Origin: Thermoplasmata archaeon
GTDB taxonomy: Archaea > Thermoplasmatota > Thermoplasmata > Thermoplasmatales > Thermoplasmataceae
Assembly (NCBI GenBank): GCA_021826795.1
Contig: JAKAYM010000090.1
Coordinates: forward strand, 1 to 7,594
DNA length: 7,594 nt
Direction: 5' to 3'
Positions 1 to 5,765 of the stretch are shown one piece after another. The notes under the pieces were generated by a model that was given only the letters and a program-made list of their open reading frames with translations, made no database searches and had not been told where the DNA came from. The position numbers and the translations under genes were made by a program. Position 1 is the first letter of the stretch. Each line of letters begins with the position of its first letter.

Positions 1-34
1 TTATTGCCATAAAATAAGTGTATGATGAATATTA

Positions 35-48
35 ACGTAAACTTTTAG
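35..48 (+). promoter_or_regulatory. Archaeal BRE/TATA-like promoter of the hsp20 gene
   Basis: The element reads ACGTAAA followed by CTTTTAG. The T/A-rich box lies about 24-30 bases before the ATG at 72, the distance expected when an archaeal transcript begins at or next to the start codon. No convincing Shine-Dalgarno sequence lies between box and ATG, so a leaderless mRNA is inferred. The same CGTAAA hexamer precedes the TATA box of the glycerol-1-phosphate dehydrogenase gene. Confidence 0.5.
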
Positions 49-71
49 TACTCATAATTTATATTTGAGAT

Positions 72-452
72 ATGTACAGACCGTTAAAATATTACTCTGA
101 TGAGTTTATGAAGAATATTAACAACAGAGCAAGGGAAATTATGAGCTATATGTATCCAGCTGTTACAATGTATGAAGATAATGGATATATAGGAATTGAG
201 GCAGACCTTCCGGGATTTGACAGAAACAATATAAAGGTTACACTTGAAAAAAATGCCATAGTGATAAGGGCAGATAGAGAAATAAAACCTGAAGGCACAG
301 TTTTTGAAAATCAGAGACCTGACAAGGTCTTTAAAAGAATGTCACTTCCTTTAGAAGTTGACAGGGAACAGGATTTTACAGCAAGGTATACTGATGGTGT
401 GCTTTCTTTGAGGATACCTGTTAAGAATGTAAAAACCGTAAAAATTGAGTGA
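72..452 (+). CDS. hsp20: Small heat-shock protein, Hsp20/alpha-crystallin family
   Basis: This is a 126-residue small heat-shock protein, an ATP-independent cytoplasmic holdase that forms oligomers and binds unfolding proteins. Residues 1-28 form a short, variable N-terminal arm. The alpha-crystallin domain runs from about residue 29 to 118 and contains the ADLPGF strand (44-49), the FKRMSLP segment (87-93) and the signature A-x4-GVL (ARYTDGVL, 104-111). The tail ends VKIE, and V123-K-I125 fits the I/V-x-I/V motif that docks neighbouring dimers. The length is normal for a compact archaeal family member. The ATG at 72 is preceded by a promoter spaced for a leaderless transcript. It converges with the UbiB-like gene, whose stop lies 16 bp away. 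Family assignment is secure; client proteins and heat or acid induction cannot be seen. Confidence 0.95.
   Translation: MYRPLKYYSDEFMKNINNRAREIMSYMYPAVTMYEDNGYIGIEADLPGFDRNNIKVTLEKNAIVIRADREIKPEGTVFENQRPDKVFKRMSLPLEVDREQDFTARYTDGVLSLRIPVKNVKTVKIE
431..444 (-). terminator. Candidate T-tract terminator of the UbiB-like gene, inside the hsp20 3' end
   Basis: On the minus strand two T5 tracts separated by ACGG lie about 25-38 bases beyond the UbiB-like stop codon. They are the complement of the A-runs encoding the VKTVKIE tail of Hsp20. Archaeal intrinsic termination mainly needs U-rich tracts, so function is plausible but inferred. Confidence 0.35.
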
Positions 453-465
453 TAGATTACTGAAA

Positions 466-481
466 TATTTATTTATTTTTT
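466..481 (+). terminator. Candidate T-tract terminator of hsp20
   Basis: A T-rich run, including T6 at 476-481, starts 14 bases after the hsp20 stop and lies partly in the 3' end of the opposing UbiB-like gene, where it is the complement of its LKNK codons. It fits the U-rich archaeal terminator type. No hairpin is evident. Confidence 0.45.
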
Positions 482-1998
482 AATATTAATAAAAATAAAA
501 CTACATCCACTACCATTATAATATAAGAAATTAGTGGATGAATTCTTGAAAGTAAAACCATTGCTATAAATAGTGCCGATAGGAACACTGTTGCAGGAAG
601 TTTCTTAGATTCCTGAGCCGGCATTTCCTGTTCTTCCAGCCTCCGTTTCATGAGGGGAAGAACATCAAGCCCTTTTTCCAGAGATATTACAGCTTTCTGT
701 GCAAATTCATTTAATTCCTTCATGTAAAGCTCCTGAAGCATTCCCTCATTGTAAAGAATATCTCTCAGCACAATAACAAATTTGAAATTTGGATCAAGTG
801 TTTTGCAGATACCCTCAAGAAGGGATGACATTCTCATATAAAGTACCAGCTCCCGTGGAAGGTGGAATGGAAACTCGAAGATTACATTATTTGCAATAGC
901 GAGCAGTTCCCTAATGTCCATTTCATTCACATTTGTTCCAGAGAGATTGGCTATAGAAAGTTCTATTCCCTTTCTCACTATCCCCCTGTTTGCAGCCGGT
1001 GAAAGTGCATTTAATTGAATCAGAGAATCCATTATGGTATCAGGGTCCTTGTTGATCAATCCATCATAAAGCTTTAAAAGTTTAAACCTAGTTTCATCAT
1101 CCAGTTTCCCCACCATCCCAAAATCATAAAGTATAATCCTGCCGTCCTTCGAAATAGATATGTTCCCGGGATGTGGGTCTGCATGGAATATATCGTTTCG
1201 CAAAAGCATGCGTATAAAGGTTATATCCAGATCATGGGCAAGCTTTGGAAGATTTACTCCATTTTCACCAAGTTGTTTAACATCTGTAACTTTTATTCCT
1301 TCAATATATGTAAGTATTAAAACCTGCTTTGAAGCAAACAAAACATCGGGTATAATTATATCGTATTTCTTTATGTTGGCCCTTATTCTCCTTATATTCT
1401 CAGCCTCGATGAGATAATTAGTTTCATCGTAAATTCTAGCAGAAAAATCAGAGATCACATTTGAGATGCTTATATACAGAAAATTATCTATGAATCTCCT
1501 GAATAGATTAAGCAGTTTTTTTATAATAATTAGATCCCTTTTGAGTATTCTATCTATATCGTGCCTGTTTACCTTTACAGCGGCATCTATTCCCCTGTAT
1601 CTTGCTCTGTAAACCTGTCCCAGGGATGCACCTGATATGGCATCCTCATCGAATTCATCAAAAACCTTATCGAGATTCCCAACATTTTCTTCTATTAGTC
1701 TGCGTGCATAGGCAAAATTATCCGGTGGTACTCTGTCCTGAAGATCAGAGAATGCCTTTAAATATTCCTTCGGCAATAAATCAGGACGGGCAGAAAGCAC
1801 CTGCCCAAGTTTGATAAATGTTGGGCCCAGTTGGATGAATGTATTTACTGCTGTTCTACCATGCTTCTCAATTCTATAATCATATTCCTCCTGACGCCTT
1901 GATTTTTTTCTATCAGAGCTGAATTTGAGGAAGACTGGTAGCAACTTAAATAAATATCGAGTTTCCGTACTTCTTATCTTTTTAACGTCGTCATTCAC
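469..1998 (-). CDS. UbiB/ABC1(ADCK)-family atypical protein kinase-like membrane protein
   Basis: This 509-residue protein belongs to the UbiB/ABC1/ADCK family of atypical kinases or ATPases that support isoprenoid-quinone and lipid homeostasis. Seen in order: the family KxGQ motif (K63-LGQ66), the conserved RPDLLP...AFSDLQD segment (71-87), a nucleotide loop SGASLGQVY (122-130), the VK lysine (K142), a DETNYLIEAEN segment (191-201), the catalytic HADPHPGN (272-279) and the metal-binding DFG (292-294). Two hydrophobic helices near 468-485 and 488-506 anchor the C-terminus. All kinase landmarks are intact. The start is GTG: no in-frame ATG lies nearby, and a TATA-like box 21-29 bases upstream fits a leaderless transcript. 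A five-codon ORF overlaps this start as GTGA. Its substrate is unknown. Thermoplasmatales use menaquinone-type quinones, so a quinone or lipid role is inference. Confidence 0.92.
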   Translation of the reverse strand: MNDDVKKIRSTETRYLFKLLPVFLKFSSDRKKSRRQEEYDYRIEKHGRTAVNTFIQLGPTFIKLGQVLSARPDLLPKEYLKAFSDLQDRVPPDNFAYARRLIEENVGNLDKVFDEFDEDAISGASLGQVYRARYRGIDAAVKVNRHDIDRILKRDLIIIKKLLNLFRRFIDNFLYISISNVISDFSARIYDETNYLIEAENIRRIRANIKKYDIIIPDVLFASKQVLILTYIEGIKVTDVKQLGENGVNLPKLAHDLDITFIRMLLRNDIFHADPHPGNISISKDGRIILYDFGMVGKLDDETRFKLLKLYDGLINKDPDTIMDSLIQLNALSPAANRGIVRKGIELSIANLSGTNVNEMDIRELLAIANNVIFEFPFHLPRELVLYMRMSSLLEGICKTLDPNFKFVIVLRDILYNEGMLQELYMKELNEFAQKAVISLEKGLDVLPLMKRRLEEQEMPAQESKKLPATVFLSALFIAMVLLSRIHPLISYIIMVVDVVLFLLILKNK

Positions 1999-2012
1999 TG
2001 TTGCAAATTCAT
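1995..2012 (-). other. Candidate 5-codon leader ORF overlapping the UbiB-like GTG start
   Basis: On the minus strand an ATG at 2012-2010 opens a five-residue ORF (MNLQQ) whose TGA overlaps the GTG start as GTGA. It could allow termination-reinitiation at a weak start. Against this, the best TATA-like box predicts a transcript beginning at the GTG itself, which would leave the leader untranscribed. An alternative AT-rich box (AATAATAAT) further upstream would include it. Confidence 0.22.
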
Positions 2013-2018
2013 AACGGC

Positions 2019-2033
2019 TTTTTAATACTTACG
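2019..2033 (-). promoter_or_regulatory. BRE/TATA-like promoter of the UbiB-like gene
   Basis: The minus strand reads CGTAAG then TATTAAAAA, with the AT-rich box at -29 to -21 from the GTG start. The position predicts transcription starting at or close to the GTG, and no Shine-Dalgarno sequence is present. Confidence 0.5.
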
Positions 2034-2222
2034 AGCAAAAGATTATTATTCCTATTGGGTTTTCTATGTTAACTTTAATTCATCTGGAGAATATTGAATT
2101 GCATATTCACGTTCACCGATCTATCCTCAGAAGTCATAATAAAATAAAATTATACAAGATAATTATCATTTATTTATTTTACCATTATACATCACAAAGG
2201 TTTTCATCTTATGCTTAAAAAA

Positions 2223-2233
2223 TTTTATAAAAA
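2223..2233 (+). promoter_or_regulatory. TATA-like box of the rpe gene
   Basis: TTTTATAAAAA is the strongest TATA match upstream of rpe. It is centred about 36 bases before the GTG, so transcription would start near 2252-2256 and leave a leader of roughly ten bases without a Shine-Dalgarno match. A weaker A/T stretch immediately upstream could instead place the start at the ATG at 2241. Confidence 0.4.
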
Positions 2234-2240
2234 AAAATAA

Positions 2241-2267
2241 ATGCATGTTCCGGATTTCATACAGTGA
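2241..2267 (+). other. Candidate 8-codon leader ORF overlapping the rpe GTG start
   Basis: ATG at 2241 opens an eight-residue ORF (MHVPDFIQ) whose TGA at 2265-2267 overlaps the rpe GTG at 2264-2266 as GTGA. The arrangement would allow ribosomes ending the leader to restart at the weak GTG. It depends on a transcript starting at or before 2241, whereas the best TATA box predicts a start slightly downstream of that ATG. Confidence 0.25.
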
Positions 2268-2914
2268 AAAATATAGAAATATCTCCATCAATCATATCAA
2301 GTAATCTCCTGGAACTTGGAAATCAGATAAAACAGTGTCAGGTAGCGGGTGCAGAATCATTCCATTTAGACGTTATGGACGGCCATTTTGTTAATAATAT
2401 AACCATGGGACCTGATCTTGTTTCCGCAGTAAGACGGGCAACTGATCTGAGGCTTGATTGCCATCTTATGATTGAACGCCCGGATAAGTATTATAAATCA
2501 TTTATTGAAGCTGGCGGAAACGTACTTCTTGTTCATTATGAAACACCTATTGAAGTTAGTAATTTCCTCAGGAAGCTGGAGGATGAAAACATACGCTACG
2601 GCATAGTTATAAATCCAGATACAGATGTAAAAAAGGTCTATAAATTTGTATCCACGTCGGAAATTGTTCTTGTTATGTCTGTATATCCAGGATTTTCTGG
2701 CCAGAAATTTATTGATAAATCTCTGGAAAAGGTCAGAGAATTAAGAAAATTCATAGATGAAAACTATTACAACACAAAAATAGAGATAGACGGGGGAATC
2801 AATGCAGAAACTGGTAAACTGGCAAGAGAAGCCGGTGCAGATATACTGGTATCTGCCTCATATATTTTCGGTAACAACATTGAAAACAGCATAAAAAAAT
2901 TAAAATCCCTATAG
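2264..2914 (+). CDS. rpe: Ribulose-phosphate 3-epimerase
   Basis: This 216-residue TIM-barrel enzyme interconverts D-ribulose 5-phosphate and D-xylulose 5-phosphate in the cytoplasmic pentose phosphate pathway. It has the normal family length and every landmark: SPSIISSN (7-14), metal ligands H34 and D36 followed by the catalytic D39 in MDGHFV, H67-L-M69, MSVYPGFSGQ (138-147) and D176-GG178 carrying the second catalytic aspartate and metal ligand. The phosphate-binding end is VSASYIFG (196-203). The start is GTG; upstream ATGs at 2241 and 2245 are out of frame, and residue 1 leads directly into the conserved first strand. An 8-codon ORF overlaps the start as GTGA. It overlaps the convergent dehydrogenase gene by six bases. 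Because Thermoplasmatales break down sugar mostly by a non-phosphorylative Entner-Doudoroff route, supply of pentoses for nucleotides is the likely role (inference). Confidence 0.96.
   Translation: MKNIEISPSIISSNLLELGNQIKQCQVAGAESFHLDVMDGHFVNNITMGPDLVSAVRRATDLRLDCHLMIERPDKYYKSFIEAGGNVLLVHYETPIEVSNFLRKLEDENIRYGIVINPDTDVKKVYKFVSTSEIVLVMSVYPGFSGQKFIDKSLEKVRELRKFIDENYYNTKIEIDGGINAETGKLAREAGADILVSASYIFGNNIENSIKKLKSL
2893..2907 (-). terminator. Candidate T-tract terminator of the MDR dehydrogenase gene
   Basis: The minus strand reads a T4 tract and then T7 (2899-2893), starting a few bases beyond the dehydrogenase stop. It lies wholly inside the rpe 3' end, where the complementary A-runs encode KKLK. 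It fits a U-rich archaeal terminator. Confidence 0.45.
2909..2914 (+). other. Shared palindromic stop hexamer CTATAG of rpe and the MDR gene
   Basis: CTATAG is its own reverse complement. The rpe stop TAG is bases 2912-2914 on the plus strand, and the dehydrogenase stop TAG is bases 2911-2909 on the minus strand. The two genes therefore end inside the same six bases with no intergenic space. Confidence 0.9.
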
Positions 2915-3862
2915 GTCAAGGATTATTCTCCCGTTTATTCTATCCCTGAAGGCATGAAGTGCTTCTTTTATATCCCACAGGCTGAATTCTTTGTAAACGG
3001 GAAGATCAAAGTGCTTGTGCTCCATAAGAGCAAGGAGTTCTGATAAATCCTTTCTGGTTCCTCCTGTAGACCCCATAATCCTCAATTCGTTGGTATATAT
3101 ATTTGCTATATCCATATCCGCAATTTTACCGGTTAGAACACCGTACGTTATAATTCTGCCCTTTCTTTTTAGATGTTTCATCGAATCGCTGAAGAGTTTC
3201 CCGCCTAGGGGATTTATTATTATATCGGCATGGAAATCTTCAGGTACCACATCAAGTACCTTTATCACCGGTGATTCAAGGCTCTTATTTCTGGAATATA
3301 CATAAACATCGAGTCCCATGTACTTGGCTATCTGAACTGTAAATATACCAGTGTTCCCTGCGCCATACACAAGTATTTTTTCATTCACAAGTGGACCTGC
3401 CATCTTCAATGCCCTGTATGATGTTAATGCACCTATTCCGACACTAACTGCGGTGTTATCATCCATGCCTTCTGGAACTTTGAAGAGATTCTGTTCTCCT
3501 ATTCTTATATATTCGGAGTATCCGCCGTTAGAAACCACACCCCATATGCCACCGTTATAACAGAGATGTTCGTTTCCGGAATAGCACATCTCGCAACAAT
3601 TATCAAAAATTCTATTGTATACTATAACACGATCTCCTTTCTTTATTGTCTTTCCATCCTCCATGGCTATGCCCATTACCTCTGAACCGGGTATATGTGG
3701 CATGGGATATACATTATAAACAACTTTGCCATCAATAATATTATAATCCAGTGGATTGAGCCCTGCCTTGATAACCCGAATTTTTATTCCGGTACCCTCT
3801 AGATTTCTCTCTACTACTCTTACGTTATCTATTCCAGGTCTTGAAAACTCTATAACTTTCAT
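2909..3862 (-). CDS. MDR-superfamily NAD(P)H-dependent dehydrogenase/reductase lacking the catalytic zinc
   Basis: This 317-residue protein is a medium-chain dehydrogenase/reductase with a GroES-like half (about 1-150) and a Rossmann half. The nucleotide loop is GAGNTG (167-172). The second strand ends YSRNK (189-193) with Arg instead of an acidic residue, which suggests NADPH (inference). The structural-zinc lobe is kept as D87-x2-C90-x2-C93-x7-C101, with Asp replacing the first Cys, comparable to the Glu in Sulfolobus solfataricus alcohol dehydrogenase. The catalytic-zinc ligands are missing: the usual Cys is N36 (AGLNPLD), the usual His is S60 (PGSE), and the third position is I143. An alcohol dehydrogenase is therefore unlikely; a quinone oxidoreductase or enoyl/acryloyl-CoA reductase-type enzyme fits better. 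The ATG has a TATA-like box at -32 to -23. The substrate is not recognisable. Confidence 0.87.
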   Translation of the reverse strand: MKVIEFSRPGIDNVRVVERNLEGTGIKIRVIKAGLNPLDYNIIDGKVVYNVYPMPHIPGSEVMGIAMEDGKTIKKGDRVIVYNRIFDNCCEMCYSGNEHLCYNGGIWGVVSNGGYSEYIRIGEQNLFKVPEGMDDNTAVSVGIGALTSYRALKMAGPLVNEKILVYGAGNTGIFTVQIAKYMGLDVYVYSRNKSLESPVIKVLDVVPEDFHADIIINPLGGKLFSDSMKHLKRKGRIITYGVLTGKIADMDIANIYTNELRIMGSTGGTRKDLSELLALMEHKHFDLPVYKEFSLWDIKEALHAFRDRINGRIILDL

Positions 3863-3884
3863 AACGTAATATCAAAAATAACTA

Positions 3885-3894
3885 TTAAATTTAA
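3885..3894 (-). promoter_or_regulatory. TATA-like box of the MDR dehydrogenase gene
   Basis: The palindrome TTAAATTTAA lies 23-32 bases before the dehydrogenase ATG, which predicts a leaderless transcript of its own even though the TPR gene lies 68 bp upstream on the same strand. This argues against an obligate operon. Confidence 0.4.
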
Positions 3895-3930
3895 TCGGTA
3901 CCTTGTAATCTTTTGGATATATTTAAAATA

Positions 3931-4620
3931 TTATTTTTGGTTCTCTAGTTCTGATTTCAGTGACTTCAATGATAAATCCCCTGGTGAGGCTATCAGAGCA
4001 CCGTTCAGCACATCAAGGGCCTTATCCTTTTTGCCCATTAAAAGGTAGATATGTGCTTCATCAATGTAATACTGCGGATTTCTGGCTAGCCTCAGGCAGT
4101 CCTCTATATCTCCTAGTGCGTCCTCATATCTTTTTAACTGAGTAAAAATCTGCGATCTCTTGTAAAGAAAGACCGGGTCTGTAGAGTTTAAATAAACAGC
4201 CATATTGTAATCCTCCAGTGCCAGATCATGCTCTCCCATTTTCCAGTAAACATTGCCCCTGTTGTAATAATAATCGGGTACGTCATCCTCTATTTTTATT
4301 GCGGCATCAAATTCATGCATTGCGTCCTCGAGTTTATTCATATCATCATATATTGACCCCAGTGTGTTGTGGTAATCCCCCCTGTCACTACTGAATTCTA
4401 TAGCCTTCTGACAGTCCCTTATCGCATCATTATACATTCTCAAAGAATAATAAGCTAATGCGCGATTAATGTAATAATCCGGGTCCGTCTTTATCAGATT
4501 AATCGCCTTGGTGAATTCCTTAACTGCGTCAGAGTACTGCATTACATTGAAATATGATATTCCCCTCTCATTATAATCGTCTGCCTCATCATCTTTTTTA
4601 TATACGTAATTTTCTGCCAT
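3931..4620 (-). CDS. Tetratricopeptide (TPR) repeat protein, soluble
   Basis: The 229 residues are almost entirely TPR repeats, the paired-helix units that bind partner proteins. Six 33-34-residue units can be laid out from about residues 13-46, 47-80, 81-114, 115-148, 149-181 and 183-216. The fourth is closest to consensus (YYYNRGNVYWKMGEHDLALEDYNMAV region), with the usual G/A, Y and A positions in each helix pair. No signal peptide, membrane segment or catalytic domain is visible, so it is a cytoplasmic scaffold or adaptor with unknown partners. The short N-terminal arm (1-12) is charged. It starts at an ATG with a TATA-like box at -30 to -22, divergent from GGPP synthase, and lies 68 bp ahead of the MDR gene on the same strand. 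TPR composition gives no specific function. Confidence 0.9.
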   Translation of the reverse strand: MAENYVYKKDDEADDYNERGISYFNVMQYSDAVKEFTKAINLIKTDPDYYINRALAYYSLRMYNDAIRDCQKAIEFSSDRGDYHNTLGSIYDDMNKLEDAMHEFDAAIKIEDDVPDYYYNRGNVYWKMGEHDLALEDYNMAVYLNSTDPVFLYKRSQIFTQLKRYEDALGDIEDCLRLARNPQYYIDEAHIYLLMGKKDKALDVLNGALIASPGDLSLKSLKSELENQK

Positions 4621-4641
4621 AGTATAAGATATATAAAAGGC

Positions 4642-4650
4642 ATATATTAA
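4642..4650 (-). promoter_or_regulatory. TATA-like box of the TPR gene
   Basis: On the minus strand TTAATATAT occupies -30 to -22 before the TPR ATG, consistent with a leaderless transcript. The same AT-rich block, read on the plus strand, is placed about 20-28 bases before the ATG at 4669, so one element may serve two divergent promoters. Confidence 0.4.
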
Positions 4651-4668
4651 TATTAAGTGGAAATAAAC

Positions 4669-4713
4669 ATGAAAAAAGTTAATAATAATTCAACTGATTA
4701 CCTTATAAATTGA
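4669..4713 (+). other. Candidate 14-codon leader ORF overlapping the GGPP synthase TTG start
   Basis: ATG at 4669 opens a 14-residue ORF (MKKVNNNSTDYLIN) whose TGA at 4711-4713 overlaps the GGPP synthase TTG at 4710-4712 as TTGA. The AT-rich block at 4641-4650 is correctly placed to start a leaderless transcript at this ATG. This is the best supported of the four leader ORFs in the window. Alternatives are that it is the true N-terminus separated by a -1 frameshift or an assembly indel, or that it is chance. Confidence 0.35.
4679..4690 (+). promoter_or_regulatory. Alternative AT-rich box for GGPP synthase
   Basis: TTAATAATAATT lies 20-31 bases before the TTG start, so it could drive a transcript beginning directly at the TTG. 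It is a weaker TATA match and competes with the upstream box that would include the 14-codon leader ORF. Confidence 0.25.
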
Positions 4714-5765
4714 AAAACATAGAAATATATAAAGAGCAATTAAATAGCTTAAGAGAAAGAGTTAATCTAAAGTTAGAAGATTACTTTAAGTTCAAACTTG
4801 ATGAATGCGATGATCAAGTAATAAGGAATGTTATAAAAAAGTTAAAAGAATTCACGATGAACGGTGGTAAACGTGTCAGACCCATATTAATGATAATGGG
4901 GTACAGCCTGTTTTCGGAAATAAGCGAAAATATCATAAATGCATCAATTTCCATAGAAATGGCACAGTCATTCCTTTTAATACATGACGATATAATGGAC
5001 CAGAGCGACATACGCAGAGGCGAACCAAGTTTTCACAGGGCGGTTGAGAAGTCATTACATCGTGATGGCGCTGGGCGAATAGCGGAGAATATAGCAATAA
5101 GCGCCGGAGATTTAATAGATACTTTCTCTCATGAGGCACTATTACGTTCCGGTTTCCCCATTGAGAATCTCCTTGACGCTGATTTTCAATTTTCTAAAAT
5201 AATAGAAGATACAGGAAAGGGTCAGATACTGGATATATATTCTTCCTTGGAGGATGTTTACAGTGAAGATCGGCTTTTGAAACTCCATTTCCTCAAAACG
5301 GCAAGATACACCATACAGGGGCCGATGTTAATGGGTGCACTTCTCTCTGGAAACAAAAAGTACCTGAATGAAATAGAAGAGTTCGGAAAAAACGCAGGAA
5401 TAGCATTTCAGCTTTACGATGACATGCTGGGCCTTTTCGGAGATGAGAAAAAAACAGGAAAATCTATTAAAAGTGATGTAAACGAGGGTAAAAAAACCCT
5501 TTTAATGATAAAAGCATATGAAAATTCTGACAATATAACACGTGAATTCATAGACAAATGCCTGAATAGTGGTGATATAAGTGATTCAGATTTTGAAAAA
5601 TTGAGAAAAATAGTAAGGAATTCCGGATCGCTTGCATATACAAAGCAAAAGATAGATGAATATAATACCAGGGCCAGTGAGTCTATCAGACAAATTGATG
5701 GAAATCAAGATGTGGTGGAAATGCTGAATTTTCTTCTGGAATATTTAATAAAAAGGGAAAATTAA
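4710..5765 (+). CDS. idsA: Geranylgeranyl diphosphate synthase (short-chain trans-prenyltransferase)
   Basis: This 351-residue trans-isoprenyl diphosphate synthase condenses isopentenyl diphosphate with allylic diphosphates to give the C20 chain of archaeal ether lipids. Seen: GGKRVRP (52-58), the first Asp-rich motif D93-D-I-M-D97 followed by RRGEPSFH, GQILD (171-175), the KTARY loop (196-200) and the second Asp-rich motif D237-D238...D245 with the following K-T-GK. F88 is five residues before D93, the chain-length position that is aromatic in type I archaeal GGPP synthases, so C20 is the predicted product. The start is TTG: an in-frame TGA lies at 4695-4697, and the first in-frame ATG (codon 50) would delete helices before GGKRVRP. 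A 14-codon ORF overlaps the start. The 3' end overlaps the recombinase gene by four bases. Confidence 0.95.
   Translation: MKNIEIYKEQLNSLRERVNLKLEDYFKFKLDECDDQVIRNVIKKLKEFTMNGGKRVRPILMIMGYSLFSEISENIINASISIEMAQSFLLIHDDIMDQSDIRRGEPSFHRAVEKSLHRDGAGRIAENIAISAGDLIDTFSHEALLRSGFPIENLLDADFQFSKIIEDTGKGQILDIYSSLEDVYSEDRLLKLHFLKTARYTIQGPMLMGALLSGNKKYLNEIEEFGKNAGIAFQLYDDMLGLFGDEKKTGKSIKSDVNEGKKTLLMIKAYENSDNITREFIDKCLNSGDISDSDFEKLRKIVRNSGSLAYTKQKIDEYNTRASESIRQIDGNQDVVEMLNFLLEYLIKREN
5750..5761 (-). terminator. Candidate T-tract terminator of the recombinase gene
   Basis: On the minus strand T4-CCC-T5 follows the recombinase stop directly. The complement encodes the lysine-rich tail (IKREN) of GGPP synthase. 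It is a modest match to a U-rich archaeal terminator. Confidence 0.3.
5762..5765 (+). other. Shared palindromic stop tetramer TTAA of GGPP synthase and the recombinase
   Basis: TTAA holds TAA on both strands: bases 5763-5765 end GGPP synthase on the plus strand, and bases 5764-5762 end the recombinase on the minus strand. There is no intergenic space between these convergent genes. Confidence 0.9.

Noticed and set aside
1..10. A possible divergent minus-strand gene start (ATG at 10-8, reading MAI) running off the left edge, with an AT-rich box near 28-36.
   Set aside because: Only three codons are visible, so coding cannot be judged, and the box is slightly too close for a normal TATA distance.
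1160..1417. Open frame opposite the UbiB-like gene.
   Set aside because: It lies wholly antisense to a well-supported kinase-family gene and its translation has no family features. Other antisense frames (1602-1814, 3015-3305, 3351-3560, 3960-4145, 4814-5011, 4933-5139, 6774-6974) are rejected for the same reason.
2040..2160. Possible C/D-box small RNA on the minus strand (ATGA and CTGA-like words).
   Set aside because: The words are degenerate and not correctly spaced for a C-D'-C'-D arrangement, and no terminal stem is seen.
2066..2218. A 50-codon ORF (starting MLTLIHLENI) in the UbiB/rpe intergenic region.
   Set aside because: No convincing promoter at leaderless distance and no Shine-Dalgarno sequence. 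The second half is Ile/Tyr-rich as expected from random AT-rich DNA, and there is no family resemblance. An open run of this length is not rare at this composition.
3885..3894. TTAAATTTAA palindrome as a regulator operator.
   Set aside because: A/T-only palindromes of this size are expected often in this composition, and its position is fully explained as the TATA-like box of the dehydrogenase gene.
3910..3940. A TTTGGATATA...AAATATTATT stretch after the TPR gene, considered as a dif site for XerA.
   Set aside because: Only the left part resembles the Pyrococcus dif arm. The right arm does not form the required inverted partner, and the segment is simply AT-rich and overlaps a gene end.
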